From Aeromonas aquatica (GTDB lineage: Bacteria > Pseudomonadota > Gammaproteobacteria > Enterobacterales > Aeromonadaceae): a stretch of 64,000 nucleotides of DNA. The notes under the pieces are model-generated. The model did no database searches and was not told the DNA's origin. It saw only the letters and a list, made by a program, of their open reading frames with translations. Position 1 is the first letter of the stretch. Each line of letters begins with the position of its first letter. The DNA lies in the NCBI RefSeq assembly GCF_000764655.1, contig NZ_JRGL01000087.1, positions 1 through 64,000 on the forward strand, written 5' to 3'. Shown here piece after piece: positions 18,826 to 28,123 of the stretch. A program made the position numbers and the translations under genes.

Positions 18826-19934
18826 TGGATCCCCATATAGCGGTAGTAGGCGTTGCAGGCCCCCTCTGAGCTGACCATGCAGCTGCCCATGGGCTGGGTC
18901 GGGGTGCAGCCCCGGCCGAAGACCTTGCACTGGTTCGGCTTGGCCAGCCCGCGCAATATGTCGGCGCACTGGCACGCCTTGTGATCGTCGATGGGGGTCT
19001 GACTGAGCTGGAAGTGGCGCTCCGCATCGCGGGCGGCGAAGGCGTCCCGCAGGCGCAGGGCGGAGGCGTTGATGTCGCCGAGGCCGCGCCAGCGAAAGTG
19101 CTCGCGGGTCTCGAAATAATGGGCCACCAGCCGCTGGGCGGCCTGGTTGCCGCTGGCGGTGACGGCGCGGCTGTACTGCACCTCCAGCGCGCAGCGTCCC
19201 TCCACCTTCTGGCGCACCATCATCAGCAGCGCCTCCATCACGTCCACCGGCTCGAAGCCGCTCACCACCACCGGCACCCGATAGCGCTCGACTATGGGCA
19301 GATAGATGTCGGCGCCGGTGATGACGCTGACGTGGGAGGGGCCGATGAAGGCGTTCACCTTGGCGACCCCATCGGCCATCACGGCGTGAATGGCGGGGGG
19401 CACCAGCACATGGTTGATATGAAACAGCAGGTTGTTCACCCCGGCTGCGTCAGCCGCCGCCAGCAGCGCGGCCGTCATGGGGGTGGAGGTCTCGAAGCCG
19501 ATGGCGAAGAAGACCACCGTCTTGTCCGGGTTCTCGGTGGCGATGCGCAGCGCATCGAGCGGGTCGTAGACCGGGCGGATGTCGCTGCCCCTGGCCCGCT
19601 GCTGGGCCAAGGATCCCTTGGAGCCCGGCACCCGGATCATGTCCCCCAGGGTCACCAGGATGACGTTGGGCTGACCGGCCAGCTCTATGGCCTGATCGAT
19701 GCGCTCCTTGGGCATCACGCAGACCGGGCAGCCGGGGCCGTGGACGAATTCGATGCTGTCCGGCAGCAGCTGGGGCAGGCCGTACTTCATGATGGTGTGG
19801 GTATGGCCACCGCACACCTCCATCACCCGCAGGGGCTCGGGCATATCCTTGGCCAGCGCGTGGATCTGGGCGGCGAGGGCGCGGATCACCTCGGGCTGGC
19901 GAAAGCCCTGAAACAGGTCATTGAGCGTCAGCAT
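18822..19934 (-). CDS. hypD: Hydrogenase Fe(CN)2CO assembly protein
   Basis: Protein of 370 residues that with HypC forms the scaffold on which the Fe(CN)2CO unit is built. Characteristic motifs are EVCGGHTHT, GPGCPVCVMP, GFETSTP, and the C-terminal 4Fe-4S ligands in CQCADILRG, QCKVFGRGCTP, GSCMVSSEGACNAYYRY. It overlaps hypC by 7 bases upstream. Its stop overlaps the first of two mini-ORFs that separate it from hypE. Confidence 0.96.
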   Translation of the reverse strand: MLTLNDLFQGFRQPEVIRALAAQIHALAKDMPEPLRVMEVCGGHTHTIMKYGLPQLLPDSIEFVHGPGCPVCVMPKERIDQAIELAGQPNVILVTLGDMIRVPGSKGSLAQQRARGSDIRPVYDPLDALRIATENPDKTVVFFAIGFETSTPMTAALLAAADAAGVNNLLFHINHVLVPPAIHAVMADGVAKVNAFIGPSHVSVITGADIYLPIVERYRVPVVVSGFEPVDVMEALLMMVRQKVEGRCALEVQYSRAVTASGNQAAQRLVAHYFETREHFRWRGLGDINASALRLRDAFAARDAERHFQLSQTPIDDHKACQCADILRGLAKPNQCKVFGRGCTPTQPMGSCMVSSEGACNAYYRYMGIQ

Positions 19935-20179
19935 GGCAAGATGTCCTGCTTGGGCATCAGCGCCACCATCTGGCGGAAGCTCTCCAGGCTGGCCTGGGCC
20001 TCCTCCTCGTCAATCTTGCTCATCACGAAACCGATGTGGAGCAGCACATAGTCCCCCAGGGCCAGGGGATCCTCGAGCAGCATGCAGCTGACCCGGCGCT
20101 GTACCCCCAGGGTGTCGACGGTGACGCAGTTATCTTCGGGGTGCAACTGCACCACCTGAGAGGGAATGGAAAGGCACAT
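19928..20179 (-). CDS. hypC: Hydrogenase assembly chaperone HypC
   Basis: Protein of 83 residues starting MCLSIPSQV, with the essential Cys2, and containing GDYVLLHIGFVMSKID as expected. It binds HypD and then delivers the iron unit to the large subunit. E. coli has a paralogue, HybG, for hydrogenases 1 and 2; only one copy is seen here, so it may serve both HybC and HycE. It is 9 bases after hypF. Confidence 0.95.
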   Translation of the reverse strand: MCLSIPSQVVQLHPEDNCVTVDTLGVQRRVSCMLLEDPLALGDYVLLHIGFVMSKIDEEEAQASLESFRQMVALMPKQDILPC

Positions 20180-20188
20180 GAGAGACTC

Positions 20189-22588
20189 CTAAATGGCGGG
20201 GGAGAGGGGCTTGGCCCTCTCCTTCGCAACATGGTGGATGGCAAACCAGAGCTGGCCCGCGGCGATGCCGCCGTCGTTGAGGGGCAGGGTCTGGCTTATC
20301 AAGACCTCGCGCCCGGCCTCGGCGAGGCGGGGGAGGAGCTGGTCCATCAGCACGCGATTCTGGAAGACGCCGCCTCCCAGCACCACAGGGTGGGTGGGGA
20401 AGCGCTGGCTCAGGGTGAGGATGAGCTCGCCGATGGCGCGGATAAAGCCGGCGGCCAGCCTGGCGACCTCGACGCTGGCGCGCCATTGCAGCAGCTCGGC
20501 CAGCAGCGGCGCCCATTCGATCAGCAGGGGGCCGTCTTCTTGGTCGGTGATCCCGAATTGCAGCGGCCAGGGCGCGGTGCCGGGCGTGAGTCGCAGCGCC
20601 GCCGCCTCCAGCAGCAGCCCCGCTTCGCCCTCGTAGTCGGGGGTATCGATCAGGCCGAGCAGGGCGGCGACCCCGTCGAACAGTCGGCCCATGGAGCTGG
20701 TGTGGGGGGCGTTGCGGCCCAGGCGCCACAGCTGGTGCAGGTTATTGATCCGATCGGCGGGCAACTGGTCGATCACCGCAATATTCAGCTCGCCGATCTC
20801 GCGCGGGGTCGCGGATTCAAACAGCAGCCCCAGCAGCTGGCGTACCGGCTCGCGGATGGCGGCTTCGCCGCCGATCAGCCGAAATGGTCTTAGGTGCGCC
20901 ACTCGCTCAAACCCCCATACGTCGGCGATCAGCAGCTCGCCCCCCCAGAGGGTGCCGTCGTCGCCGAGGCCCGTGCCGTCGAAGGCGAAGCCGAGCACGG
21001 GCCCGCTGTGGTCGTGCTCGGCCATCACCCCTAGCAGGTGGGCGTGATGGTGCTGCACCTCGAGATGGGTCGCATCCTCTGCCGCGCAATAGTCCTTGGC
21101 CCACTGGTGGCTCAGATAACCCGGGTGGCGGTCCGACACCAGCAGGGTTGGAGCGAGATCGTAGAGCTCGCGGAAGGTGGCCAGGGTCTGCTCGAAGTGC
21201 CCCTGCATCGGCAGGCTGTGCAGATCGCCGATATGGGGGCTGTAGATGCGCTGGCGACCGAAGGCGAGCGCCAGCTGGTTCTTCTGCTGGGCGCCGACCG
21301 CCAGAAGGGGCCGGGCCACCGGCTCTTTCAGGCTGGGGGTGCAGGGGGCATAACCCCGGGCGAGACGCAGGGTCTGGCGCTTGCCGCCGGCCCACTGTAC
21401 CAGGCTGTCGTCGCAGGGGTGCAGTATGGGGCGATCGTGGTCCAGGATGCCGTCGATCTGGCTCCCGAGCTCAGCTATCACCGCCTCGCACTCGATGAGG
21501 ATCGGGCTGCCGCGGCCATTGGCGCTGGTGGCCACCAGCGGCATGGCGCAGGTCTCCAGCAGCAGCTGGTGGAGCGGGGTATAGGGCAGCATCACCCCCA
21601 GGTAGGGGATGCCGGGGGCGATGGCGTCAGCCAGCGGTATTGTGTCGGACGACTGCTGGTCAGGCTCCCGCTTGCGCAGCAGGGTGATGGGTCTTGGCTG
21701 GGAGCAGAGCAGCTCCCACTCGGCCTCGCTGCCGGTCACGTGCAAGCGCGCCTCTTCGAGGGATCCCATCATCACCGCCAGCGGCTTGCGCGCGCGGCGC
21801 TTGAGCTGGCGCAGCCGGGCCACGGTCAGTTCATTGCGGGCATCACACATCAGGTGGTAGCCCCCCATCCCCTTGACCGCGACCAGGGCCCCCGCTTGCA
21901 GGGCCTGGGCGGCCGCCTGCAGCGCAGCCTCCCGGCTGGCCTGCGCCTCGCCGGTGCCGCTGCGCCAGCAAAGCTGCGGCCCGCACTGGGGGCAGCTCAC
22001 CGGCTGGGCGTGGTAGCGCCTGTCTAGGGGATCCTCATAGGCGCTGGCGCAGCGCGGGCACATGGCGAAGCTGGCCATGGCGGTGTGGGGTCTGTCGTAG
22101 GGGAGGCGGCGAATGATGCTGTAGCGCGGGCCGCAGTGAGTGCAGTTGGTAAAGGGGTAGTTGTGATGGCGATCCGCCTGATTGGCGATGTCCAGGGCGC
22201 AGGCCTCGCACATCCCCTGATCCGGCGAGATGGCCACCGTGGCCGCGCTCTGCTGCTGGCTGGCCCTGATATGAAACTGGCCATCGAAATCGGGGTCGCT
22301 CGTCAGCGGCAGCGCCCGCTGGTCGAAGCTGTCGATGCGGCTGAGCGGCGGCGCCAGCGCCCGCAGGTCGCGGCCAAAGGCGGCGAGCTGGGCGGGAGAA
22401 CCCTCTGCCCCTATGGTGACGCCGCTGGCATCGTTGAGCACATAGCCGGTGAGGCGATGGCGCAGGGCCAGGCCATAGACGAAGGGGCGAAAGCCGACCC
22501 CCTGCACAATGCCGTTGATATGAAACTCGAGGCGCAGCGGGGTGCTCGCCTCTGGCGGCAGGGTCATTGGGGTTGTGGGCGCCGTCAT
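20189..22588 (-). CDS. hypF: Carbamoyltransferase for hydrogenase cyanide ligands
   Basis: Protein of 799 residues. In order: acylphosphatase-like domain (NGIVQGVGFRPFVYGLA), two zinc-finger groups (CEACALD, CTHCGPRYS, CPRCASAYE, CPQCGPQ), a YrdC-like domain that makes carbamoyl-adenylate, and a Kae1-like domain (HHHAHLLGVMAEH, DGTGLGDDGTLWGGE, VLGGGVFQN). It transfers carbamoyl from carbamoyl phosphate to the HypE terminal cysteine. It starts in an ATGA overlap with selB; a second Met seven codons in could be the true start. Confidence 0.95.
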   Translation of the reverse strand: MTAPTTPMTLPPEASTPLRLEFHINGIVQGVGFRPFVYGLALRHRLTGYVLNDASGVTIGAEGSPAQLAAFGRDLRALAPPLSRIDSFDQRALPLTSDPDFDGQFHIRASQQQSAATVAISPDQGMCEACALDIANQADRHHNYPFTNCTHCGPRYSIIRRLPYDRPHTAMASFAMCPRCASAYEDPLDRRYHAQPVSCPQCGPQLCWRSGTGEAQASREAALQAAAQALQAGALVAVKGMGGYHLMCDARNELTVARLRQLKRRARKPLAVMMGSLEEARLHVTGSEAEWELLCSQPRPITLLRKREPDQQSSDTIPLADAIAPGIPYLGVMLPYTPLHQLLLETCAMPLVATSANGRGSPILIECEAVIAELGSQIDGILDHDRPILHPCDDSLVQWAGGKRQTLRLARGYAPCTPSLKEPVARPLLAVGAQQKNQLALAFGRQRIYSPHIGDLHSLPMQGHFEQTLATFRELYDLAPTLLVSDRHPGYLSHQWAKDYCAAEDATHLEVQHHHAHLLGVMAEHDHSGPVLGFAFDGTGLGDDGTLWGGELLIADVWGFERVAHLRPFRLIGGEAAIREPVRQLLGLLFESATPREIGELNIAVIDQLPADRINNLHQLWRLGRNAPHTSSMGRLFDGVAALLGLIDTPDYEGEAGLLLEAAALRLTPGTAPWPLQFGITDQEDGPLLIEWAPLLAELLQWRASVEVARLAAGFIRAIGELILTLSQRFPTHPVVLGGGVFQNRVLMDQLLPRLAEAGREVLISQTLPLNDGGIAAGQLWFAIHHVAKERAKPLSPAI

Positions 22589-24525
22589 GCCGGCGTCTCG
22601 TCAGCCAGGGGGTTGCCCTCGGGCAGGCGCAGCACCCGGCGATCGTTGTCTTCCCGTCGCACCCAGCCGTCCATCTCCATGCGCAGGCAGAAGGGGATGG
22701 CGTATTTGCGCGACAGGCCGGTGATCTCCTTGAGCGAGCCCATGTCGATCAGATCCCCGACCCGCTGGCCTGCCAGCACGGCCCGTACCATGTGGTGATA
22801 GAGTTCGGCATCGTAGTAGATGGGACCTTCCAGCTGTATCAGGTAGGTGAGCCTTGCCAGATTGCGCAACTGCTTTTGCAGCGCCCCCTTTTGCCGTAAA
22901 CCGGCCGGCAGGGTGAGATGACGCACCGGGTCTATCTCCACACCGCCGGGGCCCAGTTTACCGGGCTGGTAGCCCTCCTTGCCTTGATCTCGCACCAGTT
23001 TGAGCACCAACAGTGCCTCTTCCCCGAGATCGTCTTCCGACTCGCCACCGCCGGGCTGCCACTTGTCGTGGTGCAGCCGGATCCGTTGCTCGGCCTTGAG
23101 CGCCAGCAACAGCGGCTGGATAGCCTCGAGGCCGATGCGCAGCCTGCCGGCGAGCTCGGCGCCGCTCAATGGCTCGGCCTGCAGGGCGGCCAGCATGGCC
23201 TCGCGGGTCTGCGCCAGCCAGGACTGGCTCATCATCCAGTCGCCCTGTTGCACAGCCCCGGCGGGGGGAGCATCAAAGCGGTCGGCGGGGGCATAGCCAT
23301 TGAGCCCCAGCAGCAGGGTGGCGGGGTTGTGGCCCGCGAGATCCTCCGGCAGCGCCCGCAGCAGGGCGTGCAGCGCCTTGCGCCTGGCGGGGGAGATGTC
23401 GCCGCACCAGAGGATGCGGGCGCCGTGCAGCAGCTCGCTGCTGCCGTGGCGGATGATGGCGAGCGGCTGGCCGAAGAAGCAGGGCAGGGGACTGGTGAAG
23501 ACGAGGCGGGCGAGCCCAGGGTGATCGGCATCCTCTGCGTCAGCGTCGCGGATATAGATCAGCTGGGCCCGGCCATGCCAGCTGCCCAGCGCCACCTCGA
23601 CCTCCTTGTTGCGCAGAGAGGTGCGCAGTTCTTTGCTGGATTGGCCATCGGCCTCCAGGCGCACTATCAGGTGGGTGGCCGCCTGACAGCCCCCGGCCGC
23701 GTTGCCGAGGCAGTGGCCGCGGGCCACCTCCTTGTGGGGCACTTTTTTCAGCCCCACCGCCACCCGGCAGACGGCGCCTATCTCGTCGACGCTCTGGTGA
23801 TAGGCCTGCAGGGAGCGCACCTGCACCTCCCGATCGGCGGGGTAGAGGCGCAGCTTGTCCCCCACCTTGAGGCTGCCTTGCTGCAGGGTGCCGGTGAGCA
23901 CTGTGCCGGTGCCGCTGGCGGTGAAGACCCTGTCCACATAGAGGCGGGGTGGCGCCTCTTCACGAGAGCGGCGCGGCGCCCCCTGTTCGCGGGCAGTTTG
24001 CGATTCTTGTACATCGGCAAGCTGGCCCACGATGGCGGCGTGCAGGCCGTCGATGTTGTCGCCGCTCTTGGCGCTGACGCAGACGATGTCGGGCACCATG
24101 CCGCTCTCGTCCATCACCCGCTCCAGCAGCGTCTCCTCCAGCAGTTCAAGCTCGTCGGGGCTCACCAGATCGCACTTGTTGATGCAGACCAGCAGGCGCG
24201 GCACCCCCATGGCCTTGAGCAGGCGCAGGTGATCGCCGGTCATCGGCATCCAGCCCTCGTCGGCGGCGATGACCAAGAGCACCAGATCCAGGCTCCAGAG
24301 CCCCGCCACCATGTTGCGGACATAGCGCTCGTGACCGGGCACGTCGATCACCCCTATGGTGTTGCCCTGGCCGTCGTCGAAGTGGGCGAAGCCGAGATCC
24401 TGGGTCATGCCGATGGCCTGCTCGTGGGCGCGGGCCGTGGTGATGCCGGTGAGGGCCTTGATCAGCAGCGTCTTGCCGTGATCCACGTGGCCGGCCAGAC
24501 CGATGACGGCGCGGTAGGAGGTCAT
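22585..24525 (-). CDS. selB: Selenocysteine-specific elongation factor
   Basis: Protein of 646 residues. GTPase motifs are GHVDHGKT, DVPGHERY and NKCDL, followed by EF-Tu-like domains II and III and a winged-helix C-terminus that should bind the SECIS hairpin. It brings Sec-tRNA to in-frame UGA codons, here that of fdhF. It follows selA by 4 bases and overlaps hypF. Its N-terminus (GMTQDLGFAHF) differs from the E. coli form (RGMTIDLGYAYW), so it belongs to a divergent SelB branch. Confidence 0.92.
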   Translation of the reverse strand: MTSYRAVIGLAGHVDHGKTLLIKALTGITTARAHEQAIGMTQDLGFAHFDDGQGNTIGVIDVPGHERYVRNMVAGLWSLDLVLLVIAADEGWMPMTGDHLRLLKAMGVPRLLVCINKCDLVSPDELELLEETLLERVMDESGMVPDIVCVSAKSGDNIDGLHAAIVGQLADVQESQTAREQGAPRRSREEAPPRLYVDRVFTASGTGTVLTGTLQQGSLKVGDKLRLYPADREVQVRSLQAYHQSVDEIGAVCRVAVGLKKVPHKEVARGHCLGNAAGGCQAATHLIVRLEADGQSSKELRTSLRNKEVEVALGSWHGRAQLIYIRDADAEDADHPGLARLVFTSPLPCFFGQPLAIIRHGSSELLHGARILWCGDISPARRKALHALLRALPEDLAGHNPATLLLGLNGYAPADRFDAPPAGAVQQGDWMMSQSWLAQTREAMLAALQAEPLSGAELAGRLRIGLEAIQPLLLALKAEQRIRLHHDKWQPGGGESEDDLGEEALLVLKLVRDQGKEGYQPGKLGPGGVEIDPVRHLTLPAGLRQKGALQKQLRNLARLTYLIQLEGPIYYDAELYHHMVRAVLAGQRVGDLIDMGSLKEITGLSRKYAIPFCLRMEMDGWVRREDNDRRVLRLPEGNPLADETPA

Positions 24526-24529
24526 GGGA

Positions 24530-25924
24530 TCAGGGCTCCTGTGCGGCTGGTATGAGCAGCTCGCTCAGCTGGGCGATCAGCAGCGGCATGTCGTCCGCCA
24601 GCAGGCTGGCCATGTTGAGCAGCACCTTCTGCTGGCGCACCGTGGCGATCACCGGCACCGGCAGCTCCCGCAGCGCATCGAGCAGCTGCTGGGCCGGGCG
24701 CGGGTCGCGGCATTCGAGCGCCGGGGCGGGGTAGAACTCGTCCGGCAGGGTGCCGCCGCCGACCACCAGCTGGGCGGGGACGGGCACGAAGCAGCCGGGC
24801 AGGGCGGCCAGCAACTGGTCGGCCCTGGCCTGCATGGCGGCGGGGGAGCTCAGGGTACGCTGGGCGATGCCGGCCCCGGTGGGGGACTTGTTGAGCTTGT
24901 GGATCAGCAGGCGCTCGAGCAGGGAGTAGACGATGCGGCTCGGGCGGAAGGTGCGCATCATGGGGTGCTTCTCCAGCCGCTTGATGAGATCCGCGCGGCC
25001 GCCGATGATGCCGCACTGGGGGCCCCCCAGCAGCTTGTCGCCCGAGTAGCAGACCAGATCCGCCCCCGCCTTGAGGTACTGGCGCACCGAGGTCTCGTCC
25101 GGCGCGAACTCCTCGGTGGTGAGGCCTGAGCCCTGATCCACCGCCAGCACTATGTGATCCGGCAGGGCGCGGGCCACTTCGCCGATGTCGGGGGACTCGG
25201 TGAAGCCGCGAATGGCGAAGTTGGATCTGTGCACCATCAGCACCAGCGCGGTCTGATCGGTGATGGCATCGAGGTAGTCCCGGACCGTGGTGATGTTGGT
25301 GGTGCCCACCTCCACCAGTTTGGCGCCGGACAGCGCCAGAATGTCGGGGATGCGAAAGCCGCCGCCGATCTGGATCTGCTCGCCCCGGGAGACGATCACC
25401 TCGCGCCCCTTGGCTATCTCCTGCAGCAGCAGAAACAGCGAGGCCGCGTTGTTGTTCACCACCAGGGAGTCTTCGGCCTGGGTCAGGCAGCCGAGCAGGG
25501 GGGCGATCAGCCCCTTGCGCCCGCCGCGCTTGCCGGTGGCGAGATCCAGCTCCAGGTTGTTGTAACCGGTGTTGAGCTCGCGCACCTCGTCCCACAGTTC
25601 GGCGCAGAGCGGCGAGCGCCCCAAATTGGTATGAACGAGCGTGCCAGTGGCGTTGATCAGCCGGGTCTGGCGCTGGCGCACCCACTGCCGGCAGCGACTG
25701 TCGATCAGCCCCTCAAGCCGGGCGAGCGCCACCCCATGCTGGCGAAAGCCTTCGCTCTGGCGCAGCTCGCTCAAGGTGTCGCGCACCAGCTGGGTCACCA
25801 GCGGCCGGCTCAGACGGGCGATATGGGGGGCGAGGAAGGCTTGCTGCAGCAGCTGCTCCACCTGTGGCAGGCGATGGCTTGGCTGGTTGACGGTTGACGC
25901 TTGAGGCTGTGACTGGTTCGGCAT
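24530..25924 (-). CDS. selA: L-seryl-tRNA(Sec) selenium transferase
   Basis: PLP enzyme of 464 residues that converts Ser-tRNA(Sec) to Sec-tRNA(Sec) with selenophosphate. The PLP lysine is in CYSGDKLLGGPQCG; GTLVHTNLGRSPL and VNNNAASLFL are other family blocks. The open frame extends to 25963, but the ATG at 25924 (MPNQSQPQ) gives the standard length (E. coli 463). It has no strong Shine-Dalgarno. It is the first gene of the sel-hyp operon, about 200 bases from the tRNA-Sec gene. selD is not in the window. Confidence 0.94.
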   Translation of the reverse strand: MPNQSQPQASTVNQPSHRLPQVEQLLQQAFLAPHIARLSRPLVTQLVRDTLSELRQSEGFRQHGVALARLEGLIDSRCRQWVRQRQTRLINATGTLVHTNLGRSPLCAELWDEVRELNTGYNNLELDLATGKRGGRKGLIAPLLGCLTQAEDSLVVNNNAASLFLLLQEIAKGREVIVSRGEQIQIGGGFRIPDILALSGAKLVEVGTTNITTVRDYLDAITDQTALVLMVHRSNFAIRGFTESPDIGEVARALPDHIVLAVDQGSGLTTEEFAPDETSVRQYLKAGADLVCYSGDKLLGGPQCGIIGGRADLIKRLEKHPMMRTFRPSRIVYSLLERLLIHKLNKSPTGAGIAQRTLSSPAAMQARADQLLAALPGCFVPVPAQLVVGGGTLPDEFYPAPALECRDPRPAQQLLDALRELPVPVIATVRQQKVLLNMASLLADDMPLLIAQLSELLIPAAQEP

Positions 25925-26127
25925 GGGGGTTACCAGGGCAGTGCGTGGGTGACGGATGCACACCGGTTTGCCGATAGATTGACGGGGCTGGCGGTTATTT
26001 GCGGGCGGACAACTTGCACAGAGTGTTAATGCTGAAACGGTTCTGACAAATTAATTTACGACCGAGGAAGCCATCCCGGAATAATATTGGCAAGCGGTAT
26101 CTAGTCGATGCATCCAATATAGGAAAG

Positions 26128-26219
26128 TGGCGGAAGAGGCAGGAATCGAACCTGCCCGAGCCTTCTCGGCTCACATCGGTTTTGAAGACCGAGGAGGCCA
26201 CCAGACCCCATCAACTTCC
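26128..26219 (-). tRNA. selC: tRNA-Sec (anticodon TCA)
   Basis: On the minus strand the sequence starts GGAAGTTGATGGGGTC, has anticodon arm CGGTCTTCAAAACCG with TCA, a long variable arm (GAGCC GAGAA GGCTC), a T arm GCAGG-TTCGATT-CCTGC and ends TCTTCC-GCCA. It is about 92 nt long with encoded CCA. The first five acceptor pairs are sound, but pairs 6 and 7 read T-T and T-C, followed by a G-C at position 8, unlike the fully paired 8-bp acceptor in E. coli. Confidence 0.93.
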
Positions 26220-26231
26220 GCAGTGGTCGCC

Positions 26232-26260
26232 ATTTTGGGGCAAGGTCCCCTGGCTGACAA
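26232..26260 (-). promoter_or_regulatory. Sigma70-type promoter of the tRNA-Sec gene
   Basis: TTGTCA (26260-26255) and CAAAAT (26237-26232) with exactly 17 bases between them, ending about 12 bases before the tRNA. Confidence 0.55.
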
Positions 26261-26336
26261 CGCTTTTTTTGCCATATAAAAACGGCATTTATATTATTTA
26301 ACGGAGAGTTGTTTTATATCAAAAACAGGGCAGTTA

Positions 26337-26364
26337 GCCCGATGTTTTTATTTTAACATCGGGC
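26337..26364 (-). terminator. Hairpin after the hyc operon
   Basis: Perfect 10-bp stem GCCCGATGTT/AACATCGGGC (26337-26346 with 26355-26364) with an AT loop, 44 bases beyond the hycI stop. A U run is not directly adjacent, so it may terminate poorly or protect the mRNA end. Confidence 0.5.
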
Positions 26365-26407
26365 GTCGATTAAATTCCTGTCTGGCCGTTTTTAACAACT
26401 CGGTAAA

Positions 26408-26902
26408 TTATAGTGCCGCGTCGTTGACCTTATTCCACTGGGCGAGCTGGCGGATTAACAACTTGGTATCCTTGGCGGTATCCAGATGCTGATGGAGGTA
26501 ATCCATGGCGCCGCTCACCATCCCGGTCATGGGGAAGGAGAAGGCGACGATGGCGGGTTGCACCCCGACGAAGATCACCTCGGGCACGAAGCGCTTGAGC
26601 TCGTCGATGAGAAAGTTCAGCGGCATGTTGTGGGTCGAGAAGATGAACATGTCGGCTATGGTGTCGGGGGGGATCACCTTGAGGGTGCCCGCCTTCTCGC
26701 CGAGCTCGGCGGCATCCACCAGCAGCACCCGATCCGGTTTCAGCTCCCGCACCTGGTGCACCCTGTTCTCCGGCGCTATGCCGCCGTCGATGTGGATCCA
26801 GCCGGGCAGGGGGGCGGCCTGCAGCTTTTCGGCCAGATAGGGGCCGGCGCCATCGTCGCCCATCATGGCATTGCCCACGGTCAACACGAGATTGCAGCCC
26901 AT
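26408..26902 (-). CDS. hycI: Hydrogenase 3 maturation endopeptidase
   Basis: Protein of 164 residues of the HycI family, which removes the C-terminal tail of HycE after nickel insertion. LTVGNAMMGDDGAGPYLAEKL contains the first Asp metal ligand; LLVDAAELG and STHNMPLNF give the other Asp and His. It overlaps hycH in TGATG and is last in the hyc operon. Confidence 0.93.
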   Translation of the reverse strand: MGCNLVLTVGNAMMGDDGAGPYLAEKLQAAPLPGWIHIDGGIAPENRVHQVRELKPDRVLLVDAAELGEKAGTLKVIPPDTIADMFIFSTHNMPLNFLIDELKRFVPEVIFVGVQPAIVAFSFPMTGMVSGAMDYLHQHLDTAKDTKLLIRQLAQWNKVNDAAL

Positions 26903-27315
26903 CAGCGGCTCCTTACCATCAGGTACATATGAGGATCGTTATGCAGGGCGGTGAGCTGGTTCATGAAAGTGTCGGTCCAGCCCCGCTCCTGCTCGTTCAA
27001 GACGCCTGCGGCCTGGCGCAGCCGGTCGAAGGCGCAGGCCAGCATGTGGCAATGCTCCCGATAGACGGTGATCTCGCCGAAGGTGAGGAAGCCCTCCATC
27101 TTGCGGCGCGCCTCGCTGCCGGCGGGCAGCTTGGCCACCCAGTCCCGGTAGCCTGCAAAGGGGCAGACCAGATCGGCGCTCAGGCAATCGACGATGCCGA
27201 GGTGGTGGCCGATGGCGAGGCTGTAGTACATCACCTCCTTCGCCTCCTCGGGCACGTCGAACTGCTCGTCCACAAACTTGCGGGAGAGGCGATAGAAGAA
27301 CACCTGGTCAGCCAT
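26902..27315 (-). CDS. hycH: Formate hydrogenlyase maturation protein HycH
   Basis: Protein of 137 residues of the HycH family, needed for assembly of hydrogenase 3. Family-like segments are [29 protein letters not shown] and [11 protein letters not shown] chose the ATG at 27315 ([10 protein letters not shown]), which overlaps the hycG end; the open frame extends further upstream with no HycH-like sequence. Confidence 0.88.
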   Translation of the reverse strand: MADQVFFYRLSRKFVDEQFDVPEEAKEVMYYSLAIGHHLGIVDCLSADLVCPFAGYRDWVAKLPAGSEARRKMEGFLTFGEITVYREHCHMLACAFDRLRQAAGVLNEQERGWTDTFMNQLTALHNDPHMYLMVRSR

Positions 27316-28123
27316 GGGCGACCTCTGCTTTCCCCGCCACCCGGTTGAGGCAGGCGTTGGCCAGGTTGTTGACGATCTCGGAGAGGCGCGGGTCGTCGTG
27401 CTGGGCAAGGTAGCCCTGGATGCGCAGATCCACGTCCTGCTGGGTGGCCCCCTCCAGCAGCGCCATGAACTCGTCGGCGATGATGCGGCCCTGGCGGTAG
27501 CCCGCCATGCGGCGCGCCTCGCGCTCTATCATCACCCGGATCTCGCTCGGGATGCCGGTGTGGCGCAGCTCCACCCGCTCGCCCGCCTGCACCTCGTGGC
27601 TGGTGGCCTTGAGTTTCTGCTCCAGCAGGCCGAGCGCCACCGCGAAGCCGTAGATGGTGGCGGCCGGGGTGGGCGGGCAGCCGGGGATGTAGACATCCAC
27701 CGGCACTATCTTGTCGGTGCCGCCCCAGACGCAGTAGAGATCGTGGAAGATGCCGCCGTCACAGCCGCAGGCGCCGTAGGCGATGCAGATCTTGGGATCC
27801 GGGGCCGCCTCGTAGGCGCGCAGGGCCGGCACCCGCATAGCCCGGGTCACGGCGCCGGTGAACAGTAGGATGTCGGCGTGGCGGGGGGAGGCGACCACCT
27901 TGATGCCGAACCGCTCGGCATCGAACAGCGGGGTGATGGTGGCGAAGATCTCTATTTCGCAGGCGTTGCAGCCGCCGCAGTCCACCCGATAGACATAGGC
28001 CGAGCGGCGAATGTCCTTGAGCAGGGTCTGCTTGAGGCGGGTGATTTCCGGATCCTGTGCCAGCGGCACGGCGCGAGTATGGGCATCGCCGACAACGGCT
28101 TCTATGCCTTTGATCTTGCTCAT
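27308..28123 (-). CDS. hycG: Formate hydrogenlyase subunit G (NuoB-like FeS protein)
   Basis: Protein of 271 residues, the small hydrogenase subunit, homologous to the 20-kDa complex I subunit NuoB. The 4Fe-4S ligands are [19 protein letters not shown] and [13 protein letters not shown]. It accepts electrons for the HycE NiFe site. The ATG at 28123 ([13 protein letters not shown]) overlaps the hycF stop; the longer frame upstream is hycF in another frame. The length is near the E. coli protein (255). Confidence 0.94.
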   Translation of the reverse strand: MSKIKGIEAVVGDAHTRAVPLAQDPEITRLKQTLLKDIRRSAYVYRVDCGGCNACEIEIFATITPLFDAERFGIKVVASPRHADILLFTGAVTRAMRVPALRAYEAAPDPKICIAYGACGCDGGIFHDLYCVWGGTDKIVPVDVYIPGCPPTPAATIYGFAVALGLLEQKLKATSHEVQAGERVELRHTGIPSEIRVMIEREARRMAGYRQGRIIADEFMALLEGATQQDVDLRIQGYLAQHDDPRLSEIVNNLANACLNRVAGKAEVAHG

